Source of the DNA: an uncultured Roseburia sp.
GTDB taxonomy: Bacteria; Bacillota_A; Clostridia; Lachnospirales; Lachnospiraceae
Reading direction: 5' to 3'
Length of the DNA stretch: 8,700 bases
NCBI GenBank assembly: GCA_900753715.1
Contig: CAAEAE010000031.1
Span: forward strand, 1-8,700
Below are positions 1 through 5,809 of the stretch, one piece after another (the stretch's first letter is position 1; the number at the start of each line of letters is the position of its first letter). A program made the position numbers and the translations under genes. The notes below the pieces were generated by a model. It saw only the letters and a program-made list of their open reading frames with translations. It made no database searches and was not told the origin of the DNA.

Positions 1-1301
1 AACCAGTTGCAGACGATGGTGCTGACGGTGCCCTCGCCGTCGTCATAGACGATGGCAGAGTTCTCAACGGCTACCTGATAGCCCTCGGGCAGGTCATCCA
101 GCACCGGGGCGCTTGCCACGACCTCGCCGGTCTTCATATCGAGCGCAAGAAGGTTTACGATATCCTGATTGTCGGTGAACAGGACGAGGTTCGGTGTCAG
201 CGTGGGAGAGCAGCCACCGCCCCAGGCAAGACCGCCGCCGGTTGTTTTATCGCCTTCGCCGCTGACTTTTGCACCAACGCTTTCATATGGGGTGCACCAT
301 ACGACATTGACGCCCTCTTTGGCACGCAGCAAATAGCAGTTCTGGTTTGTCAGAATGACCGCACCGTCACGGGAGGAGGCGATGCCGTTTTCCGCACCCT
401 CGCCGGGGGCCAGTTCATAAACGAAGACTGCGTTTGACAGATCTTCCTGTCCGCCGTTTAAGATTGCATCAATGGCAGGACGGGCAATGTAACCGATGAC
501 GCCCTGCTGCTGGCGTTCCGGATAGATGCGAAAGCCCCCGGTAGCAAACCAGAGATTTCCATCGTAGTCAAAGACTACAGACAGAAGATTCTGAGTCAGC
601 TCCTTGCCAAGCACAGCTTCCGCTGCCGCCTTGATATCAATATCCAGAACCTTTTCAAATTCAGGGATAATGCTTCCGTCCTCCTTGGTTGTACGCAGCA
701 TCAGCACGTGATTATTGCTTGTAGGACAGACGATACGGTTTTCTGAATCCAGGAACGTGTAGGAGCTCTGGATAACATAGCCGCCACCGTCATGCTGTGT
801 GGGAGAGAAATAACCGAGCGTCTTCGTCTCCTCGGCGTTGAGGTCCCGGATGGCGATGCCGCCAAGCAGCGGTGCAACCGCATGGCCGTAGCTGTCAAAA
901 TAGATGGCAGGAGAGGCGTTCGGGTTCGTCGTTTCATAAGAGACATTGATCTCAGGGTAAATGCCGAGCGGCAGAATTTCATCCGTTGAGTCGGTATTGT
1001 AGCCGTCGTGGTGGATGTTTGCATCACTTTTTGCCATGTATGGGTTTTCGTCCACCTGCTTTGGCTGAAGGGCCTTTACGGACAGTGCGGCAGTGGAAGG
1101 TTCAGTTTCGGTTTCGGGCACAGTATCTTTTGCTGCTTCAGTTTCCGGCTCCGGTACGGAAGGCTCCTGCACAGTTGTTTCTTCCTGCGCAGGCGTGGGC
1201 TCAGCGGGCTGCCGGGTTTGGCTGCAGGCTGTTGTACTAAAACACAACGCTGTTGTCAGCAGCAGTGTCAGAACAGAATAGATCTTGTTTTTCTTTCTCA
1301 T
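1..1301 (-). CDS. Secreted lipoprotein with probable beta-propeller domain (C-terminus beyond window)
   Basis: The frame is open from the ATG at 1301-1299 to the left edge, giving 433 residues with no stop, so the C-terminus is missing. Residues 1-25 form a lipoprotein signal peptide: basic MRKKNK, a hydrophobic stretch, then STTAC with the likely lipidated Cys26. Residues 30-75 are rich in Pro, Glu and Thr, as in a linker holding a domain off the membrane. From about residue 95 the protein has repeated short beta-strand blocks with Gly/Asp turns, such as FDYDGNLWFATGG (243-255), DGAVILTNQNCYLLRAKEG (311-329) and LALDMKTGEVV (384-394). These resemble PQQ-like or YVTN-type propeller blades, which usually bind proteins or sugars outside the cell. 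An AGGAGG ribosome site lies 7 bases before the ATG. The gene diverges from a LytTR regulator and may be its target. The fold is inferred from pattern only, and I cannot name a ligand or a closer family. Confidence 0.8.
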   Translation of the reverse strand, partial: MRKKNKIYSVLTLLLTTALCFSTTACSQTRQPAEPTPAQEETTVQEPSVPEPETEAAKDTVPETETEPSTAALSVKALQPKQVDENPYMAKSDANIHHDGYNTDSTDEILPLGIYPEINVSYETTNPNASPAIYFDSYGHAVAPLLGGIAIRDLNAEETKTLGYFSPTQHDGGGYVIQSSYTFLDSENRIVCPTSNNHVLMLRTTKEDGSIIPEFEKVLDIDIKAAAEAVLGKELTQNLLSVVFDYDGNLWFATGGFRIYPERQQQGVIGYIARPAIDAILNGGQEDLSNAVFVYELAPGEGAENGIASSRDGAVILTNQNCYLLRAKEGVNVVWCTPYESVGAKVSGEGDKTTGGGLAWGGGCSPTLTPNLVLFTDNQDIVNLLALDMKTGEVVASAPVLDDLPEGYQVAVENSAIVYDDGEGTVSTIVCNW

Positions 1302-1308
1302 GAATAAT

Positions 1309-1314
1309 CCTCCT
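1309..1314 (-). promoter_or_regulatory. Ribosome binding site of the lipoprotein gene
   Basis: The minus strand reads AGGAGG, 7 bases before the ATG at 1301. It fixes the start of the leftward gene. Confidence 0.85.
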
Positions 1315-1331
1315 AGTTTGCTTGTTCCATT

Positions 1332-1358
1332 GTAACTGTTCAGTACTTTCACAGTTAC
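1332..1358. repeat. Perfect 8-bp inverted repeat in the lipoprotein leader
   Basis: GTAACTGT (1332-1339) and ACAGTTAC (1351-1358) are perfect reverse complements separated by 11 bases. The element lies just downstream of the predicted leftward start site (near 1361), at about +3 to +30. It could be a dimeric repressor operator or a weak leader stem. No U-tract follows it on the minus strand, so it is not a terminator. Confidence 0.5.
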
Positions 1359-1367
1359 GTTCTATTC

Positions 1368-1397
1368 AGTATAGACAGTTCTGGCTGCCCTTTTCAA
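1368..1397 (-). promoter_or_regulatory. Leftward sigma-A-type promoter for the lipoprotein gene
   Basis: On the minus strand TTGAAA (1397-1392) is followed after 18 bases by TATACT (1373-1368), five of six to consensus. The start point would be near 1361, giving a leader of about 60 bases before the ATG. An AGACAG/CTGTCT inverted pair (1373-1378 and 1399-1404) straddles the -35 box. Confidence 0.6.
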
Positions 1398-1400
1398 GCT

Positions 1401-1460
1401 GTCTGTCACGAAAACCCGTAATCTGGCACGAAATGCCTGATTCCGGCATGAAATCCGGGT
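1401..1460. promoter_or_regulatory. Three 20-bp-period direct repeats between divergent promoters (candidate operator)
   Basis: Lines of exactly 20 bases align here. The cores are CACGAAA at 1407, CACGAAA at 1427 and CATGAAA at 1447, each preceded by a TCTG/TCCG-like stretch and followed by a C/G-rich one. The period is close to two helical turns, so the sites lie on the same DNA face. The array fills the gap between the leftward -35 (1392-1397) and the rightward -35 (1461-1466). LytTR-family regulators are known to bind tandem direct repeats about two turns apart, next to their target promoters. That this regulator binds here is inference. Confidence 0.55.
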
Positions 1461-1489
1461 TTGCCGACACCTGACAGTCATGCTATAAT
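1461..1489 (+). promoter_or_regulatory. Extended -10 promoter of the two-component operon
   Basis: TTGCCG (1461-1466) and a perfect TATAAT (1484-1489) are separated by 17 bases, and a TG one base upstream of the -10 gives an extended -10 (TGCTATAAT). The start point would be near 1496, about 30 bases before the regulator ATG. The weak -35 directly beside the repeat array suits an activator-dependent promoter. Confidence 0.7.
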
Positions 1490-1524
1490 CAAGCTGAATT
1501 CTTACAGGAAGGAGACATGCGGTT

Positions 1525-2247
1525 ATGAGAATTGCAATTGTCGATGACCTTGCGGCCGAGCGTACGCTGATGAAAGAACGGCTGGTACGGCAGCTTGGGC
1601 TGCGGGGCGCACAGGCTGAAATTCTGGAATTTGACAGTGGAGAGGCCTTCCTTGCAGCCAGGCAAACGCAGCGTTTTACCGCTGCGTTTCTGGATATTTA
1701 TATGCCTGGCCGCAGTGGAATGGATGTGGCACGGGAGCTCCGGAAGAAGGATGCAGACTGCATTCTCGTTTTCACCACCACCTCGACAGATCATGCACTG
1801 GAAGGTTTTCAGGTACGGGCTCTGCACTATCTGGTCAAGCCGTTTTCGGAAAACGAGCTCTCCGGACTGTTGGACGAAATGCTTAAAAGGCTGCCGCAGC
1901 AGGAAAAATATCTGGACATCAAGGTCAGTGGAAGTGATATCCGTCTGTGCTGTAGTGACATTGTGTATGCTGAGCATTTTGCCCATATAATTAATATCCA
2001 TACTGTCGCCGGAAAGACCCTCGCTACGAGGCAGAGCTTCAAGGTATTCACGGAGTCCCTGAAGGAAGATCCGCGCTTTTTCATTTGTGGCCGCGGCGTC
2101 ATAGTCAATCTTGAACAGGCAGAGGATTTTGAAGCGGATGCATTTTGCATGAGGGATGGCAGCCGCGTCTATGTCTGTCAGAATCTTCTGAAAAGTGCCC
2201 GTCAGGTGTTTATGGAATTTTTGCTGCAAAGGGGGCGCATCGGATGA
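1525..2247 (+). CDS. LytTR-family response regulator (AgrA/LytR type)
   Basis: This is a cytoplasmic transcription factor of 240 residues, the usual length for the family. The receiver domain spans about 1-120. The acidic pocket is Asp7-Asp8, the phosphoacceptor is Asp57 in FLDIYMPG, the switch threonines are at 84-86, and the conserved lysine is Lys105 in YLVKPF. Residues about 128-235 form a LytTR DNA-binding domain, with the typical opening KYLDIKVSGSDIRL and the block FFICGRGVIVNL. The ATG at 1525 is chosen because GGAAGGAG lies about 10 bases upstream. An earlier ATG at 1517 is followed by a stop after three codons. The gene overlaps the kinase by four bases (ATGA), so the two are translationally coupled. 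It probably binds the 20-bp repeats upstream and controls itself and the divergent lipoprotein gene. The regulated process is unknown, as no AgrB/AgrD-type peptide genes are visible. Confidence 0.93.
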   Translation: MRIAIVDDLAAERTLMKERLVRQLGLRGAQAEILEFDSGEAFLAARQTQRFTAAFLDIYMPGRSGMDVARELRKKDADCILVFTTTSTDHALEGFQVRALHYLVKPFSENELSGLLDEMLKRLPQQEKYLDIKVSGSDIRLCCSDIVYAEHFAHIINIHTVAGKTLATRQSFKVFTESLKEDPRFFICGRGVIVNLEQAEDFEADAFCMRDGSRVYVCQNLLKSARQVFMEFLLQRGRIG

Positions 2248-3578
2248 AGGATGTTTTACGACCAATTTTAGAGTTGACCGTGATCTTACCCGGTCTTCTT
2301 CTTTCGTATTTTCCGGTAAAGTCCTATTTAAAGCAGTCACCGGGAGGGCTTGCCGCGTGGGTGCTGCCGCTGCTGGCAGGATTTTGTACCGCAGGAGGAC
2401 TCATCTGCTATAATCGTCGCATGTCCATAGTGCTTGCTCTGGTGCTCATTGTATTGTTTACGATCGTACTGTATGTGAGTACACTCCGGATTTCCCTGTG
2501 GAAATCCGGGTCGATTGCACTGTCAGCCTGCGCAGTATTTTCATGCATCAACAGCCTGTCCAGAGCCGTCAGCGCAGCAATTGTGATGCATGCACAGGAA
2601 ACGATGCAGGGGCCGTGGTTCTGCTTTGAGGCCTGTGTTTTTTATAATGCGGTCTGTTGGCTTATCGTAGCTGCGGCATATTATCCGGCAACGCATGTAG
2701 TCCGGACGATGGTTGAAGATGACAATTTCGCACAGACATGGTATGTGTTCTGGGTGCTTCCTGTGGAGTTTATTCTGCTGAATCTTTTCATGATCCCGCG
2801 TTACCAGTCAACTCTCCAGACCGGAAGGGTTTTACAGGGCTATATCGTTATCAGCATTGCACTTCTGGTGTTGATGCTCTGGTTCAATATGATCTTTCTG
2901 TTGATGGCGGTGAGTATCAACCGGAACGCGAGACTGCAGAATGAAAACCAGATGCTTTCCATGCAGCAGCAACGTTATGATAATCTTACGGCTGCGATTG
3001 AAGAGGCGCGGCAGGCACGGCACGATATGCGCCATCAGCTCTATCAGATCTCGGCTCTGGCAGAAGACGGTGATCTGGAAAGTCTGAAGACATATCTTGC
3101 AAAAACAGTTTCCAGAATTCCAACTCTGGATATGAATTTTTGTGAAAACCGCGCAGCGGACAGAGTAGTTGGTTACTACTGGACACTTTGTACGCGGGAG
3201 GATATTCCCTTCTGTGCACAGCTCGATTTGCCGGAATTACTTCCGACAGATGAGATGGATATGTGTCTGGTGCTGTCAAATCTTCTGGAAAATGCACTGG
3301 AGGCAAGCCTTCGTACTGCGACCGTACGGCGGCAGATCAGGGTTACCGCATATGTTCATGCTGAGAGAATTTTACTGATTGAGGTCGAAAATGCGTTTGA
3401 CGGCGAAGTCAGGGAAAAGGGCGGAGTTTTCATCTCATCCAAGCGCAGGGGGAACGGTCTCGGTATCCAGTCCGTCCGCCATATTGCTGAAAAGACCGGT
3501 GGTGCAAGTACATTTACCTGTCAGGATGGTGTGTTTACCGCTAAAGTGATGCTCTGTGGATATCATAGCATGGAATAG
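2244..3578 (+). CDS. AgrC-like membrane sensor histidine kinase (GHKL ATPase)
   Basis: This is a membrane sensor kinase of 444 residues, partner of the LytTR regulator. Six or seven hydrophobic segments (about 8-24, 36-54, 60-80, 90-113, 131-149, 167-184 and 199-223) form a multi-pass sensor without a large outer loop, as in peptide-sensing AgrC/ComD kinases. A short coiled region (225-258) leads to RHDMRHQL, with His260 the likely phosphoacceptor. The ATPase domain has the N-box SNLLENALEA (Asn346, Asn350) and the G-box GNGLGIQS (403-410). The frame is open further upstream, but the ATG at 2244 is preferred: it overlaps the regulator stop as ATGA, follows a G-rich site (AAAGGGGG) at good distance, and begins the first hydrophobic segment. 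The ligand cannot be read from sequence. A perfect 10-bp inverted repeat lies inside the gene near 2486-2509. Confidence 0.92.
   Translation: MKDVLRPILELTVILPGLLLSYFPVKSYLKQSPGGLAAWVLPLLAGFCTAGGLICYNRRMSIVLALVLIVLFTIVLYVSTLRISLWKSGSIALSACAVFSCINSLSRAVSAAIVMHAQETMQGPWFCFEACVFYNAVCWLIVAAAYYPATHVVRTMVEDDNFAQTWYVFWVLPVEFILLNLFMIPRYQSTLQTGRVLQGYIVISIALLVLMLWFNMIFLLMAVSINRNARLQNENQMLSMQQQRYDNLTAAIEEARQARHDMRHQLYQISALAEDGDLESLKTYLAKTVSRIPTLDMNFCENRAADRVVGYYWTLCTREDIPFCAQLDLPELLPTDEMDMCLVLSNLLENALEASLRTATVRRQIRVTAYVHAERILLIEVENAFDGEVREKGGVFISSKRRGNGLGIQSVRHIAEKTGGASTFTCQDGVFTAKVMLCGYHSME
2486..2509 (+). repeat. Intragenic perfect 10-bp inverted repeat with a 4-base loop
   Basis: CCGGATTTCC (2486-2495), loop CTGT, then GGAAATCCGG (2500-2509), a perfect reverse complement. 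It lies in the part of the kinase gene coding for the loop after the third membrane segment. In RNA it would form a strong hairpin. There is no T-tract, so it is not a standard terminator. Confidence 0.6.
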
Positions 3579-3640
3579 GGACAGGCTATGAAAAATAGGG
3601 TACAGACTGGATGACAAAATAGAGGAACTGTCGCTGAAAA

Positions 3641-3646
3641 TATAAT
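3641..3646 (+). promoter_or_regulatory. Possible -10 box for the kinase/GNAT gene run
   Basis: A perfect TATAAT lies about 30 bases before the chosen PfkB start. No convincing -35 is found 16-19 bases upstream, so this is a weak call. If used, transcription would start near 3652, which excludes the upstream in-frame ATG at 3645 as the start codon. Confidence 0.35.
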
Positions 3647-3677
3647 GGATGATCCGGTTCAGGAAAAGGATGGAAAA

Positions 3678-4478
3678 ATGAAGATAAAATTAGTTGCGTT
3701 GCCATGTCTCTGCGTAGACGTGTTTGATGGAACAAATGAGATGAGGCCGGGTGGTGAGGCCCTTAATTTTGCAGCTCATGCGTCCGGATTTGATGAAATG
3801 GAAGTCACTTTACTGGGAGCTGTGGGAAGAGATGCTTATGCAGATTGTATTATGGATTCGATTGCAGATAAGAGAATCAATACCGATTATATAAGAGTGG
3901 AATCGGTGATGACAACTGCCAATAACAGAACTTATCTGACGGCAGAAGGTGACCGGTATTATAAGGAAAACGCCTGGAATGGAGATATTGTCGATAAAAT
4001 GATTTTGAACGAAGCAGAATTAAATGTCATTGCCCATGCGGATGCTGTTTTCATTCACTTCTGGGCAGGATGCTTTCACCAGGTCCTGGATGCGAAGAAG
4101 AAATATCATTTTAAACTGGCGGTCGATTTTGATATCTATCGTGACTTTGATGATATGGAACAGTATGCGCCCTACATAGATTATTTTATGATAAGCGGAG
4201 AAGAAAATTTATTATGTCACTTCGAAAAATTTTCTAAGAAATATGATGGGCTGTTTAATATGTCTTTGGCGGAACGTGGAAGTGTTACCTGTTTCCGGGG
4301 AGAGCGTTATCAGGTTCCAGCAAGTAAGGTAGGGCATGTGATTGACACTACCGGCTGCGGAGACAGCTATCATGCCGGATTCGTATGTGAACACCTGATT
4401 CATGGAGATATTGCTGAGGCTATGAAAAAGGGATCGGAGCTTGCAGCAGAAACATTAGGGCATTATGGCGGATTTTAA
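3678..4478 (+). CDS. PfkB-family sugar kinase, fructoselysine 6-kinase-like (FrlD-like)
   Basis: This is a cytoplasmic ribokinase/PfkB-fold kinase of 266 residues, matching the size of FrlD. Near the N-terminus RPGGEALNFAAHA (23-35) is the substrate-binding Gly-Gly motif. The C-terminal signature VIDTTGCGDSYHAGF (221-235) gives the anion hole and the catalytic base Asp229. The tail, with SELAAETLGHYGGF, resembles the Ala-rich ending of FrlD. FrlD phosphorylates fructosamine-type amino acids (Amadori products) on O6 with ATP, but no deglycase (FrlB) or transporter is visible, so the true substrate is uncertain. The ATG at 3678 is chosen over the in-frame ATG at 3645 because AGGAAAAGG lies just upstream and the protein then begins directly at the first beta-strand. 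The gene overlaps the next one by 14 bases and heads a run of seven. Base use is more A+T rich than the two-component genes before it. Confidence 0.85.
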   Translation: MKIKLVALPCLCVDVFDGTNEMRPGGEALNFAAHASGFDEMEVTLLGAVGRDAYADCIMDSIADKRINTDYIRVESVMTTANNRTYLTAEGDRYYKENAWNGDIVDKMILNEAELNVIAHADAVFIHFWAGCFHQVLDAKKKYHFKLAVDFDIYRDFDDMEQYAPYIDYFMISGEENLLCHFEKFSKKYDGLFNMSLAERGSVTCFRGERYQVPASKVGHVIDTTGCGDSYHAGFVCEHLIHGDIAEAMKKGSELAAETLGHYGGF

Positions 4479-4698
4479 AAGCAGCTTTACATTTCAGGAA
4501 AAGGTGGCGGTAAAAGCAGTAAATCAGTGGATTCCCTGCCCTGCATGTGGTGGGAATACAAGGACGAAAGTACGGGAAGATACCGTGTTGTATCATCAAC
4601 CATTGTTTTGTCCGAAATGCAGGAGAGAGTATCTTGTAAATGTAAAACAATTTAAAACTCAAATTGTAAATGAGCCAGACGCTAAGACGCAGAGCTGA
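4465..4698 (+). CDS. Cysteine-rich KTR zinc-ribbon protein
   Basis: A small protein of 77 residues with two CPxC knuckles, Cys25/Cys28 and Cys49/Cys52, fitting one zinc ribbon. The block from WIPCPACGGNTRTKVREDT to LFCPKCRREYLVNVKQ and the ending EPDAKTQS match the Cys-rich KTR family as I remember it. That family is commonly found with conjugative transposons and other mobile DNA of Bacillota, and its function is unknown. Usual members are shorter and begin just before the Trp of WIxCPxC, so the first 20 residues here are an extension or a wrong start. There is no other Met in that stretch. A GTG at 4504 is possible but has no spaced ribosome site. The start overlaps the kinase gene by 14 bases. 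The gene is a marker of past recombination rather than an obvious part of the kinase pathway. Confidence 0.75.
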   Translation: MADFKSSFTFQEKVAVKAVNQWIPCPACGGNTRTKVREDTVLYHQPLFCPKCRREYLVNVKQFKTQIVNEPDAKTQS

Positions 4699-5167
4699 TC
4701 CAAAAAGAAAAATGGATTGGTTCTGCGTTTTATCGGTTGACTTGGAGCCACCTTGCAGAGAACAGGTAGAATGTGCCTTGAAAAATACAGCAGCTTCATT
4801 TGTGGCATACGAAGAAGAAAAAGCAATCGGTATGGTTAGGCTTATTGGAGATGGCGGTATGTCATTTTACATAAAAGATTTTGCTGTCTTGCCCGGATAT
4901 CAGGGGAAAGGCGTTGGTCAAATGCTGCTTATGGAATTACAGCAATATTTATTGGAGCATAAGCCAGCGGATTGGGCGGTCAGTCTGGAGCTGATCAGTA
5001 CGAAAGAAGCAGTCGAATTCTATAAAAAATATGGATTTGAGGAAAGACCATGTGAGTGGGATGTCGCACAAGGTCCGGGGGACCTTGGTTTGCGAGGACC
5101 GAAGCGGAGCGTAGAACCGGGGATGTTTAAAATGGTACGGAATGGTGATAATCTAAAAATTGAGTGA
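4670..5167 (+). CDS. GNAT-family N-acetyltransferase with unusual N-terminus and in-frame insertion
   Basis: This is a predicted cytoplasmic acetyl-CoA-dependent N-acetyltransferase, 165 residues from the first possible ATG. The GNAT core is clear: FVAYEEEKAIGMVRLIGDGG (beta2-beta3), FYIKDFAVLPGYQGKGVG (66-83) with the acetyl-CoA loop QGKGVG, and EAVEFYKKYGFEERPCEW (113-130). Residues 1-24 do not look like a GNAT start. A TAA directly precedes the ATG at 4670, which lies inside the KTR gene, and neither this ATG nor the one at 4712 has a good ribosome site, so the 5' end may have been lost or replaced. Near the C-terminus the usual GPGMFKM ending is split: GPG at 135-137, then 14 extra residues, then PGMFKM from 150. 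The extra DNA overlaps a strong hairpin and is bounded by CCGGGG repeats. The protein may be active, but decay is possible. The acceptor is unknown. Confidence 0.7.
   Translation: MSQTLRRRADPKRKMDWFCVLSVDLEPPCREQVECALKNTAASFVAYEEEKAIGMVRLIGDGGMSFYIKDFAVLPGYQGKGVGQMLLMELQQYLLEHKPADWAVSLELISTKEAVEFYKKYGFEERPCEWDVAQGPGDLGLRGPKRSVEPGMFKMVRNGDNLKIE
5065..5122 (+). repeat. Palindromic in-frame insertion within the first GNAT gene
   Basis: CAAGGTCC (5069-5076), GGG, GGACCTTG (5080-5087) is a perfect 8-bp inverted repeat, extended by CGCA (5065-5068) and TGCG (5091-5094) around a 3-base bulge. CCGGGG occurs at 5075-5080 and again at 5117-5122, exactly 42 bases apart. Removing one copy and the spacer restores GPGMFKM in frame. 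The segment is much more G+C rich than the surrounding gene. Confidence 0.6.
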
Positions 5168-5187
5168 GATTAGAAAGAGGAAAAAAC

Positions 5188-5724
5188 ATGACAATACACT
5201 ATGAAATATTAAATGGTAAAAATTTTAACACATATTCACTGGATCATTTCGTGAGACATCAACAGGTAAGTGAATGCTGGCGTAATGTGGATGGACAGTG
5301 GAAACTGATACCGATAGAATTTGAAGAAAACTGGTCGGTAGAACAATGCCAGAAGATCGCAGCAGATGTGGCATTACATATGGAAAATGACCAGACAGCA
5401 ATCGGTGCATTCGATGGAGAAGAGGTTATTGGCTTTATTACGGTATCTCATAACATATTTGGAAATACAGCAAAATATGTGGAACTGGTATGCTTTCAGG
5501 TTTCAGAGCCTTATCGTGGAAAGAAAATAGGAAAAACACTTTTCTATAAGGCTTGTGAGGAAGCAAAGAGGTTAGGTGCGGGTAAGTTGTATATCTCAGC
5601 ACACTCTTCAAAGGAAAGTCAGGCAGCATATAAAGCGATTGGCTGCGTACATGCAGAGGAAATCAACCAGAAGCTGGCGGAAGAAGAGCCATGCGATGTG
5701 CAGCTTGAATATGTTCTTGACTAA
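5188..5724 (+). CDS. GNAT-family N-acetyltransferase
   Basis: A cytoplasmic acetyltransferase of 178 residues. The GNAT fold is seen in AIGAFDGEEVIGFITV (71-86), the strand KYVELVCFQVS (96-106) and the acetyl-CoA loop YRGKKIGKTLF (109-119), followed by GAGKLYISAHSSKESQAAYKAIGC (130-153). The N-terminal part (MTIHYEILNGKNFN) and the C-terminal AEEEPCDVQLEYVL fit a clostridial GNAT subfamily whose substrate I do not know. The ATG at 5188 is preferred to the GTG at 5164 because AAAGAGG ends 7 bases before it. It lies 20 bases after the preceding GNAT stop, so the two are probably co-transcribed. It shares only the general fold with its two GNAT neighbours, so they are not recent tandem duplicates. 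Confidence 0.88.
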   Translation: MTIHYEILNGKNFNTYSLDHFVRHQQVSECWRNVDGQWKLIPIEFEENWSVEQCQKIAADVALHMENDQTAIGAFDGEEVIGFITVSHNIFGNTAKYVELVCFQVSEPYRGKKIGKTLFYKACEEAKRLGAGKLYISAHSSKESQAAYKAIGCVHAEEINQKLAEEEPCDVQLEYVLD

Positions 5725-5746
5725 AGTGATAGTAGGAGAGGCTTCC

Positions 5747-5776
5747 ATGCTCCGGAAAGAGTACAACAGCATCTGA
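5747..5776 (+). other. Possible 9-codon mini-ORF with a strong ribosome site
   Basis: In the 85-base gap before the creatininase gene, AGGAGAGG is followed by ATG at 5747 and nine codons (MLRKEYNSI) before TGA. It may be the remnant start of a lost gene or a short leader. Nothing shows that it is functional. Confidence 0.2.
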
Positions 5777-5809
5777 TCGTGTAAAAATTTTTGATGAGAG
5801 GAAAAGATT

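Noticed and set aside
1335..1383. ACTGTTCAG, ACAGTTACG and ACAGTTCTG as LytTR consensus sites
   Set aside because: They resemble the published LytTR core, but their spacings are 16 and 24 bases rather than about 21, and each has mismatches. The regular 20-bp array at 1401-1460 is the stronger candidate.
2145..2243. Upstream extension of the histidine kinase by 33 residues
   Set aside because: It would overlap the regulator gene by about 100 bases, and the extra residues are not membrane-like. The ATGA overlap at 2244 is the better start.
1489..2340. Long open frame of 283 codons on the minus strand
   Set aside because: It lies opposite the LytTR regulator, which has full domain motifs, a promoter and a ribosome site. 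The antisense translation shows no recognisable family, so it is a shadow of the real gene.
3645..3677. Earlier ATG for the PfkB kinase
   Set aside because: It falls within a TATAAT box, has no ribosome site, and adds residues that do not belong to the PfkB fold.
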